64,000 bases of DNA, taken from assembly GCF_028765165.1 (NCBI RefSeq), contig NZ_JARADB010000004.1, forward strand, positions 62,001 to 126,000, written 5' to 3'. The notes beneath the pieces are model-generated. The model was not told the origin of the DNA. It worked only from the letters and a program-made list of their open reading frames with translations, and searched no databases. Shown here piece by piece: positions 27,773-35,570 of the stretch (its first letter is position 1; each line of letters begins with the position of its first letter). The translations under genes were made by a program, and so were the position numbers. The DNA is from Paenibacillus sp. MAHUQ-63. Its GTDB lineage: Bacteria; Bacillota; Bacilli; Paenibacillales; NBRC-103111.

Positions 27773-30705
27773 TGTCAATACCGATGCTTCGGTTTCTATT
27801 TCGGAAGATGTGGAATACACGCTGGCTGACGTTATCCACTTTGCTTGGTTTAATCATGGCGGTCGCCTTCACCACGAGCATCCCGATGTATGCGGACGGC
27901 TCCTTGAAGCGGGTCGTAGCCAAGTCGCTGGAAGAGAAGAGCAGCGGATTGCCGGCAGGCTCCTTGCTCATGAGGTACCAGGCAGTGGGGAACGAACGCG
28001 CAGGGTTGGAAGAGTTGAAGGACGTCAATGTCTACATAGGTGATGAAATTCCCAAGGAACTCGGCTTTCCCGTTCAAACTTATGCTCAAAGCTATACGAT
28101 CAAGGGATCTCAGATGTCTCCTGCCGATCCGTCCAAGGTGGATCCCAGCAAACGGCGGCAGATGACCATCACGACATGGAGCGGGCTGAACGAGCATGTG
28201 GAATGGACTGTCGGCCAAATGGCCGGCAATCAAGTGCAAGGCGGCATCGTGGATACAGTCGTACTTGAAGAAGCCCTATACCGCAACGATTTGCATATCG
28301 GGGATGTATTCAACTATTCCGTTTCCGGCGCAGGAGGCAGCCAGCTGCTGAAGGTCAGGATCGTCGGCGCCTTCAAGCCGAAGGACGAAACGGACGCCTA
28401 CTGGTTTCAAGGCTTCGAAGGGATGATTAATGCCCTTATCGTACCTGATGATGTTTTTATGAAAACCTTGTTGACGGAGAAGAAGATTCCGCTCCAGCTC
28501 GCCAACTGGTATTATGCCTTCGATTTGCGCAACATTCAAACGAGCCAATTGTCGCCGCTTGACCGTCAATTGGAGAGGCTGGATATCAATCTGTTCCAGA
28601 AGTTGAAAAATACGAAGGTCGATGTTTCCTTCAAGCCCATTTTGGCGGAATTTAAGGCGCAAAGCTTGCAGATGCAGATTTTGTTATTTACGCTGGCTGC
28701 GCCGATGATCGCCATGGTGTTCTACTACATCGTCATGAATGCCAGACAATCGCTCGATCGGCAGCGTGGCGTCATCGCTACGCTGCGAAGCAGGGGGGGA
28801 AGCACGAGGCAAATCATTGGGGTTTATTTCTTGGAAGGTCTGTTGCTGGGGATCGTCGCGCTCGTACTTGGACCGCTCTTGGGCTGGTTCATGGCGAAAA
28901 GTATCGGGTCGTCAAGCGGCTTCCTGACCTTCGTCGACCGCCAATCGATCCCGGTCGGCTTTACACCGGAAGCGATGCTCTACGGCGGGCTAGCCGTACT
29001 CATTGCCATACTGGCAAGTGTCATCCCGGCGATTCTGTTTGCCAAGTCGTCGATTGTTAACTATAAGCAGCTCCTGGCGCGCTCCGACCGGTCGCCGATT
29101 TGGCAGCGGTGGTTTCTCGACATTGTGCTGCTGGGAATCGTCGGCTACGGCTATTATTTATTCGATCAGCGTCAAATTCTGTCTGTGCAAACCGGTCTGA
29201 CAACGGATCAGCTTCAAGTGCATCCGCTGCTGTTCTTCGTGCCGGCGCTCTCGATTTTCGCGCTCGGACTCTTTTTTCTGCGCGTTTTCCCTTGGCTGCT
29301 GCGTCTGTTCGGGTGGCTCGGCCGAAGATTCCTGTCTGTGCCGCTTTACTTGACGCTCGTGCAGCTATCTCGCTCGTCCAAGGCGTATTATCCCTTAATG
29401 CTGCTGCTTGTTCTCACTCTCGGACTCGGCGTCTATAATTCCTCGGCCGCACGCACGATTGATCTGAACTCGACGGAAAGGACGCTGTACCAATACGGAA
29501 CCGATGTCGTCATGCAGACTGTCTGGGAGGGCTTCTCGGATGATTTGCCGAAAGATCCGAATGCAGGCGGCGGTACGCAGGGAGGAGGGAATCCCGGAGC
29601 AGGGGGGAATGGCGGAACCGGAAGTGGTCAAGGCGGTCAAGGCGGTCAAGGCGGTCAAGGTGGAGGCCAAGGCGGGGGAAATCCCGGCGAAGAGCCGCCT
29701 TCGAAGATCCGCTACGTCGAGCCGCCGTTCCAAATTTTCCGCGAGCTGGAAGGCGTTCAGGCGGCGGCCAGAGTGCTACAAACCAAAGGCAATGTCGTCG
29801 TTTCCGGCAAATCCACAGGCCAAGGCATGGTGATGGGAATCGACAATGTCGACTTTGCCCAAGTGGCCTGGTTCCGGCCGGATCTGTTCCCGGCGCACCC
29901 GCATCAATATTTGAATTTGCTGGGCAGCTATGAGCAAGCGGTTATTATTCCGGCCAATTATGCCAGCAAGTATGCGCTTAAGCCCGGAGATCTGCTGTCG
30001 ATTACAATCAGTCAGCAGCCGGTGGAATTCGTCATCGTCGGCATATTGCCGTACTGGCCGAGTCAGTATCCCGATCAAATCCCTTTCTTCATTACGAATC
30101 TGGATTACGTGTACGATCAAGCCCCGATGGTTCCTTATGACGTATGGCTCAAAATGAAGCCGGACGCCAAGGTGGCACCGCTCATCACCGCTCTGCAAGC
30201 CAAAGGCATCGAGCTGGCTTCCGTGAAAGACGTACGGAACGAGCTTATCGTCCAGAAGAAGCTCCCGGCAAGGGGCGGGGTGTTCGGGATTCTTAGCTTG
30301 GGCTTTATCGTATCGGTCCTTGTTTCTTTGATCGGCTACATGCTGTATTGGTTCTTTAATTTATCCAGCCGTGTCGTCCAGTTCGGCGTGCTGCGCGCCA
30401 TGGGGCTGTCCCGCAAACAGTTGACGGGAATGCTGCTGCTGGAGCAAATCTTTACCGCAGGCTTATCGATCGTATTAGGTATTGTCATCGGGAAGCTGAC
30501 GAGTTACTTCTTCCTGCCTTTCCTGCAAACCTCGCAAAATGTGAAAACGCAGGTTCCGCCGTTCCGGGTCGTATTTGACTCCAAAGACACGTATCAGCTC
30601 TATTTCGTCGTAGCGTTCATGATGGCAACCGGGGCCTTACTGCTCTTTCTACATATTAGAAGGCTGCGCGTTCATCAAGCTGTGAAGCTCGGAGAGGAGA
30701 AATAG
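27772..30705 (+). CDS. FtsX-family ABC permease with Gly-rich linker
   Basis: A 977-residue membrane protein with one N-terminal membrane helix, a large extracellular domain, an FtsX core of three helices (about 305-440), two more membrane segments, a second extracellular domain and a final FtsX core (about 850-970). This doubled layout is that of large MacB/LolCE-like permeases. An unusual Gly/Gln-rich linker lies at about residues 595-642. Its DNA holds four tandem copies of a 9-nt unit (GGTCAAGGC) near 29626-29660. The ATG overlaps the adaptor stop (TGATG). The second ATPase gene starts two bases after the stop. The exported substrate is unknown. Confidence 0.9.
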   Translation: MSIPMLRFLFRKMWNTRWLTLSTLLGLIMAVAFTTSIPMYADGSLKRVVAKSLEEKSSGLPAGSLLMRYQAVGNERAGLEELKDVNVYIGDEIPKELGFPVQTYAQSYTIKGSQMSPADPSKVDPSKRRQMTITTWSGLNEHVEWTVGQMAGNQVQGGIVDTVVLEEALYRNDLHIGDVFNYSVSGAGGSQLLKVRIVGAFKPKDETDAYWFQGFEGMINALIVPDDVFMKTLLTEKKIPLQLANWYYAFDLRNIQTSQLSPLDRQLERLDINLFQKLKNTKVDVSFKPILAEFKAQSLQMQILLFTLAAPMIAMVFYYIVMNARQSLDRQRGVIATLRSRGGSTRQIIGVYFLEGLLLGIVALVLGPLLGWFMAKSIGSSSGFLTFVDRQSIPVGFTPEAMLYGGLAVLIAILASVIPAILFAKSSIVNYKQLLARSDRSPIWQRWFLDIVLLGIVGYGYYLFDQRQILSVQTGLTTDQLQVHPLLFFVPALSIFALGLFFLRVFPWLLRLFGWLGRRFLSVPLYLTLVQLSRSSKAYYPLMLLLVLTLGLGVYNSSAARTIDLNSTERTLYQYGTDVVMQTVWEGFSDDLPKDPNAGGGTQGGGNPGAGGNGGTGSGQGGQGGQGGQGGGQGGGNPGEEPPSKIRYVEPPFQIFRELEGVQAAARVLQTKGNVVVSGKSTGQGMVMGIDNVDFAQVAWFRPDLFPAHPHQYLNLLGSYEQAVIIPANYASKYALKPGDLLSITISQQPVEFVIVGILPYWPSQYPDQIPFFITNLDYVYDQAPMVPYDVWLKMKPDAKVAPLITALQAKGIELASVKDVRNELIVQKKLPARGGVFGILSLGFIVSVLVSLIGYMLYWFFNLSSRVVQFGVLRAMGLSRKQLTGMLLLEQIFTAGLSIVLGIVIGKLTSYFFLPFLQTSQNVKTQVPPFRVVFDSKDTYQLYFVVAFMMATGALLLFLHIRRLRVHQAVKLGEEK

Positions 30706-30706
30706 A

Positions 30707-31630
30707 ATGATTACTTGCGAGGGTTTGGTCAAAATTTATAAATCCGACGAAGTCGAAGTTGTTGCTCTGCAAGGTCTCAACATTCAGGTCGATGCCGGTG
30801 AGCTGATGGCAATTATCGGGAATAGCGGAAGCGGCAAATCCACGCTGCTCAATATTCTCGGGGGGCTTGATCGTCCCTCCGCAGGACAGGTGCGTGTCGG
30901 TGATTGGGATTTGCTGAAAATTACCGATAAGCAATTGGTCGAATACAAGCGGAATACCGTAGGCTTTATCTGGCAGAATAACGCCCGCAATCTCGTCTCT
31001 TACTTGACGGCGCTGGAGAACGTGGAACTGCCGATGATGCTTAGCGGGAAATACGATCCCGCCTATGCCAAGCAGCTGCTGGAATGGGTCGGACTCGGCC
31101 ACCGTCTGAATAATAAACTTCAAGAGCTGTCAGGCGGAGAGCAGCAGCGCGTGGCGATCGCCATCTCGCTTGCGAACCGGCCAAGGCTGCTCCTGGCGGA
31201 CGAACCGACGGGTTCGGTTGATTCCAAAACAGCGGATATGATTCTCTCGATTTTCCAACGCTTGAACAAGGAATTAGGAGTAACGATCGTCATCGTTACG
31301 CATGATTTATCGATGGCCGGCAAAGTCGGCCGCGTGGTGGCCATCCGGGACGGCATGACAAGTTCCGAGTTCATCGCCAGAAGCCCGATGGCCGCCGGAG
31401 ATGGTGACAGCGACGGCGCAATGGCCCAAGAGGCGCATGAGGAATACGTTGTTCTGGATCGGGCCGGCCGTTTGCAAGTACCCAAAGCCTACCTGAACGC
31501 CTTGCAAATCGAAGACAAAGCTACGATGGAGTTTGACGGCGAGACGATCATGATCAGAGCGCCGAAAGTTCTGCCTGGGCATGAAGGAATGAAAATGAAT
31601 TCACATGTTGATGGAGGTAAAACCAAATGA
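30707..31630 (+). CDS. ABC transporter ATPase with AbrB-like C-terminal extension
   Basis: A 307-residue ATPase of the LolD/MacB type. Walker A GNSGSGKST near residue 40, signature LSGGEQQRVAIAISL and Walker B LLLADEPTGSVD are canonical. After the ATPase domain (about 225 residues) an extension follows; residues about 247-285 read VVLDRAGRLQVPKAY then AL, FDGETIMIR, which resembles the swapped-hairpin AbrB/SpoVT motif. It follows the permease after one base and overlaps the solute-binding gene by four (ATGA). The extension may be for dimerisation or regulation rather than DNA binding; that is inference. Confidence 0.92.
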   Translation: MITCEGLVKIYKSDEVEVVALQGLNIQVDAGELMAIIGNSGSGKSTLLNILGGLDRPSAGQVRVGDWDLLKITDKQLVEYKRNTVGFIWQNNARNLVSYLTALENVELPMMLSGKYDPAYAKQLLEWVGLGHRLNNKLQELSGGEQQRVAIAISLANRPRLLLADEPTGSVDSKTADMILSIFQRLNKELGVTIVIVTHDLSMAGKVGRVVAIRDGMTSSEFIARSPMAAGDGDSDGAMAQEAHEEYVVLDRAGRLQVPKAYLNALQIEDKATMEFDGETIMIRAPKVLPGHEGMKMNSHVDGGKTK

Positions 31631-33096
31631 AATTAATCACACGTAAAATGCTGGCATCATCCCTGACGCTGGCGATGGTTGTGCCGCTGGCAGTGGCTTG
31701 TACGAAAAGCGAGAACACGGATGACAAACAGGAGCGGGTGTTGAAGATCGCGACCACGATGGGGTTCGGAGACGATGAATACTTCCGGCAGCAATTCACG
31801 GAAATCTTCGAATTCGCGAATCCGAACGTCAAGATCGAAGTGATTCCGACGATGGATGACAAATACCGGTACGGCGCTATGAAGGCGGGCGAGAAGATGC
31901 CGGATCCGATGGAGAAGCTGAAAGAGGTTATGCAGGGCGATAACCCGCCGGATGTCGTCATGGTCGGTTTCGAGCAGCTGCCGGATATTATTGAAAGCAA
32001 CATGCTGACGCAATTGGATCCCATGATTACGAAAGATAAATTCGATACGACGGGCATCGTTCCGGCCGTTATCGACGGTCTTAAGAATGCGGGCGGCGGC
32101 AAGCTGTATGCGCTGGCACCTACATTCAGCTCATCTGCACTTATTTATAATAAGAAATTGTTCATGGATGCAGGCGTGGATTTCCCGAAGGACGGCATGA
32201 CGTGGGATGAAGTTTTCGATCTGTCGAAACGGATTACGAAGGGGGAAGGCGACAGCCGGATTAACGGATTCTCGTTCTCCACGCAAGCGCAAGGCGATTT
32301 GTTCTATGGCATGCAGATGTATACGGCACCGCTCCAACTGAAAATGTATGACGATGCCGGCGAGAAGATGACGGTTGATACGGATCAATGGGAGAAGGTT
32401 TGGACGAGGATGGCTCAGCTCCAGAAAGATAATGTATTCCCGGAGCTTATCGATCCGCAAAAAGGGATGAACCGCAAGTTCGATCAAGAGAATCCTTTTG
32501 CCTATGACGATTTCATGTCCAGCCGTTTGGCCATGGGAATTATTAACTACGGCCAAATCCAGCAAATTACGAGCGCGAACAAGAACGCAGCCAGCTATAA
32601 AGGATACACGCCGATCGATTGGGATGTCGTAACAATTCCTTCCCATCCCGAGGCCAAAGGCGTTGGCGGATCCATTTATATGAACGGGATAATGGGGATT
32701 AATGCCAAAGCGCAGAACCCGGAAGACGCATGGAAATTTATCAAATTCATCAACGGTGACGATTGGGCCAAATTGAAATCACACAGCTCTTATAATTTGG
32801 TTGCACGGTCCAAGTATTTGAAGCCGAAAGACGGCGCGGAATTCCATATGGAAGCCTTCTATAACGTTACGCCTGTACCACCGGAAAATAATTTCAAGCT
32901 GTATCGCGATATGCCGAACATCTATCAGGTTCAAGAAATTGGCCGCCAGCAGTTCAACAATGTTCTCCAAGGCAAAACGACGGCCCGCGAAGCGCTCAAG
33001 CAATGGCAGACGCAGGGCGACGCGATGCTGAAACAAATGAAGGAAAATCCTGGCGAGCCGCCGAAACCGATGATGGAAGCTGTACCTGCCGGTTAA
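31627..33096 (+). CDS. Family 1 extracellular solute-binding lipoprotein
   Basis: A 489-residue predicted lipoprotein with a signal peptide ending in LAVAC. The mature part has the two-lobed layout of family 1 solute-binding proteins, including the early DVVMVGFEQLPDI motif and the C-terminal TAREALKQWQTQGDAML motif. Such proteins normally feed sugar or peptide importers, yet no importer permease is nearby. It is the fifth gene of an export operon, and its start overlaps the ATPase stop by four bases. It may present a ligand to the exporter or sense one; the ligand is not predictable. Confidence 0.9.
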   Translation: MKLITRKMLASSLTLAMVVPLAVACTKSENTDDKQERVLKIATTMGFGDDEYFRQQFTEIFEFANPNVKIEVIPTMDDKYRYGAMKAGEKMPDPMEKLKEVMQGDNPPDVVMVGFEQLPDIIESNMLTQLDPMITKDKFDTTGIVPAVIDGLKNAGGGKLYALAPTFSSSALIYNKKLFMDAGVDFPKDGMTWDEVFDLSKRITKGEGDSRINGFSFSTQAQGDLFYGMQMYTAPLQLKMYDDAGEKMTVDTDQWEKVWTRMAQLQKDNVFPELIDPQKGMNRKFDQENPFAYDDFMSSRLAMGIINYGQIQQITSANKNAASYKGYTPIDWDVVTIPSHPEAKGVGGSIYMNGIMGINAKAQNPEDAWKFIKFINGDDWAKLKSHSSYNLVARSKYLKPKDGAEFHMEAFYNVTPVPPENNFKLYRDMPNIYQVQEIGRQQFNNVLQGKTTAREALKQWQTQGDAMLKQMKENPGEPPKPMMEAVPAG

Positions 33097-33143
33097 ACAG
33101 TAACTTCCAGGCTAGTCACATTGATAAGGAGGCAATCTAGATC

Positions 33144-35297
33144 ATGCACATCAAGTTCCGCAACAAATATGCAGCAACCGTTGCCTTATCCGCCACGCTG
33201 GCTTTCGGAGCCATAACCCCGGTCTGGGCTGACGGAAATCCGGTCGCTGTCACGCAGGCGATCGGCAAAGTGCCGATTACGAGCAGCAGTTATTTCGAAC
33301 TGAAGCACATCCATGTCATGCCGGATCAAACAGGGAAAATCGCAACGTTCACGATAACGATTCATAACGAAGGCAGCAGCGAATTGCAGTTCATCGATTA
33401 TTGGGCCAGACTGAGAAGCAAGTCGGGCAATCAATTCTCGGCACGCCTGCTTCCTGCCGACAAAGACAAGAACCGGGTCGCCCCCGGTTCTACGACAGAT
33501 CTGACCTTCTATGCAACATTGAATGGCGACACGAAGCTGCAGGATCTTGTGGTACAGTTCATCAAATGGGACTTCAGCCAAACGAATTTCGAAAGAGTGC
33601 TTGGTGAAGTTGCCGTCCCGGACGACTTTACCGACGTCACGCCGGTAAACGGAGCGGCAGCCATTACCGTAGGCGGGGTGGATGTCCATGCATCCATTAA
33701 GAAATTCGTATCCAACAAAAATGAAAAATATCACGTTCCGACGGTGTACGTCACGCTGGAGAATGCCGGCAATCATACGGTTACCATACCGGCCTATTTG
33801 TTCTCGATACGAACACCGGAAGGATTGCTGTATCCCTTGGAAGCTAAGGGGCTGAAGGATTTGAAGATCAATCCGAAGGAGAGCAAGGAGATTCAGCTCT
33901 CCGGATCTATTCCGGTGGCGGTTGCCGCGGATGGTTGGCAGCTCGCGATCGCCGAGACGATCGCCGATCTGAAGCTGAATGTCGCTGTTGCCAACTTCCA
34001 GCTGCCGGCCGTTTCGTCACAGGATGGCGGATCGATCGGGAAGGAATACTCCTTCACGAACAAATCAGGGGTATACACAGCCCAGCTTGGCGGATTGCAC
34101 CGGTTGCCTTGGGAGGATCAGGATCTGTTGACCGCTGATTTGGTCCTAAGCAACAAAGGTGACGAGTCGCTCCCGATTCCGAAATTGTCCGGCTATTTCT
34201 TGCTGGACGATGCGGTCAAAATCGATGCCAAGCTAATTCAGACCGCCAAGGTGATCGGATTAGGTGCGGGATCGAGTGTGAATTTGCAGCTCGCGGGCAA
34301 AGTGCCCTATACGTACGAATTTTCAGAAGTGAAGCTTGTCCTTCAGGAAAATGAGGGGGAAACGCCGACGACCGGAGAGACGGGAACGAGCGGAACGACG
34401 GCAACGGACGTACTGGAGTTCTCCTCACAGGCTGAGCTCCAATCGGTTCCTTTCGTCGGTCTCGGCCAGTCCTATTCCTCCACGGATGTCGGACGTAAAG
34501 CCAAGTATGCGATTCGCAGCGTATCCACTTATGAGGACAAAACAAGCGTCATGTACTCGGCCATGGTCGAGGTAACGAATCTCGAGAAGCGGTTTACGAA
34601 TGCCGCCAAGCTTGTCGCGAATTTCCGTTCTGCAGACGGAACGGTATTTCCGGCTACGGTTGCAGAGGTGAAGAACAAGATCAGTCCGACAGGCAAGGCG
34701 CTGTTGAACGTCTGGGCTCCCGTACCGAAGGGGTTTTCCACGGAGAATTTGAATCTGCTCCTGGGCGAAGCGGTCACTGACGGCAAGCTGTCCGAAGGTG
34801 ACAAGGCGGTCGCAGATTCTTATGTGAATCCAGTCGCCTACTGGCTGCCGAGCGAAAGCAAGAACGTGCTCACAACGTTGAAAAACGTGGAGCTGTTCCC
34901 CTACACGATCTCGATCGATAAAATCGGCACCAAAATTGAGGACGGCGTGTTCACGCTCAAGTTCAACTACGAGCTTACCAAAGAGAAGCTGACCGAAATC
35001 AATACGGAGGGCCATAATTTGCTGCTGGTATTCGAAGATGGCGGCGGCATCAAACGGTTCGAGAGAAAGTTCGATTTCAAAGACTTCGACGTCTATAACG
35101 GAGAGTCAACAGCCGACGAAGATACGAAAATCCGGCTAGGCCAGCGAGAAAACTTTAAAATTTCCATTTCGGATTCAGGACTTATTTTTCAATCCAAATT
35201 CCTTGAGAAATACACGTTAAGCATCTACGATGAGTTCCAAGGGCAGAGGAAGCTGCTTGCTTCCCAGAAGGCCGACTGGTTTATAACAACCGATTGA
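33144..35297 (+). CDS. Secreted protein with repeated beta-sandwich-like segments (717 residues)
   Basis: An unrecognised secreted protein. A signal peptide ends near PVWA-DG (about residue 30). The mature chain contains four segments of about 130 residues that share a pattern: a strand with VxLxNxG, a Pro-containing strand, a GxxYPL or similar strand, then a Pro-Gly or Pro-Lys turn and a strand ending in a P. A Thr/Gly linker (TPTTGETGTSGTT) lies near residue 410. The last segment (about 585-717) resembles the C-terminus of the 583-residue protein at 39986-41737. GGAGG precedes the ATG. It is the last gene of the ABC operon and may be its cargo or a wall-side partner. Confidence 0.75.
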   Translation: MHIKFRNKYAATVALSATLAFGAITPVWADGNPVAVTQAIGKVPITSSSYFELKHIHVMPDQTGKIATFTITIHNEGSSELQFIDYWARLRSKSGNQFSARLLPADKDKNRVAPGSTTDLTFYATLNGDTKLQDLVVQFIKWDFSQTNFERVLGEVAVPDDFTDVTPVNGAAAITVGGVDVHASIKKFVSNKNEKYHVPTVYVTLENAGNHTVTIPAYLFSIRTPEGLLYPLEAKGLKDLKINPKESKEIQLSGSIPVAVAADGWQLAIAETIADLKLNVAVANFQLPAVSSQDGGSIGKEYSFTNKSGVYTAQLGGLHRLPWEDQDLLTADLVLSNKGDESLPIPKLSGYFLLDDAVKIDAKLIQTAKVIGLGAGSSVNLQLAGKVPYTYEFSEVKLVLQENEGETPTTGETGTSGTTATDVLEFSSQAELQSVPFVGLGQSYSSTDVGRKAKYAIRSVSTYEDKTSVMYSAMVEVTNLEKRFTNAAKLVANFRSADGTVFPATVAEVKNKISPTGKALLNVWAPVPKGFSTENLNLLLGEAVTDGKLSEGDKAVADSYVNPVAYWLPSESKNVLTTLKNVELFPYTISIDKIGTKIEDGVFTLKFNYELTKEKLTEINTEGHNLLLVFEDGGGIKRFERKFDFKDFDVYNGESTADEDTKIRLGQRENFKISISDSGLIFQSKFLEKYTLSIYDEFQGQRKLLASQKADWFITTD

Positions 35298-35309
35298 TTC
35301 CACATCCGA

Positions 35310-35337
35310 GCGAAGGCATCTGCCTTCGCTTTTTTTG
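35310..35337 (+). terminator. Terminator of the ABC export operon
   Basis: The 9-bp stem GCGAAGGCA with TGCCTTCGC has a two-base spacer and eight T directly after it. Confidence 0.9.
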
Positions 35338-35376
35338 TTAGTAAAGTCACAGATAGTCATAACCAAACAGATGCCG

Positions 35377-35443
35377 ATATGACCAAAATATGACTGAAAT
35401 ATGACTTGATTCACCTGTTTTTATACACAGACCGATATATAAT
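35377..35443 (+). promoter_or_regulatory. Promoter of the RND operon with three 11-nt spaced direct repeats
   Basis: ATATGAC occurs exactly at 35377, 35388 and 35399, one copy per 11 bases. A TATAAT at 35438-35443 has only a poor -35 (CTGTTT, 35415-35420), as expected for an activator-dependent promoter. AGTCA copies at 35345 and 35355 may be inverted half sites. The pattern fits binding of an OmpR/PhoB-family response regulator. Confidence 0.6.
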
Positions 35444-35570
35444 GAATCAGGGCCGAGAAAATACATAAAATTTTCAACGTTAGTTTATGTTTTGTTAAGA
35501 AATTCCAGTTATGATGGTTGAGGGCAGTAAGTTACAAGGTATTAAAGCTGGTGATAGGGGAGAAGTGAGA

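Noticed and set aside
29626-29660. 9-nt tandem repeats as a regulatory or mobile element
   Set aside because: They are in frame and encode part of the Gly-rich linker of the permease.
35511-35570. N-terminal extension of the RND permease to an ATG at 35511
   Set aside because: No ribosome site there; AGGGGAG lies before the ATG at 35571, which starts directly before the first membrane helix as in SwrC.
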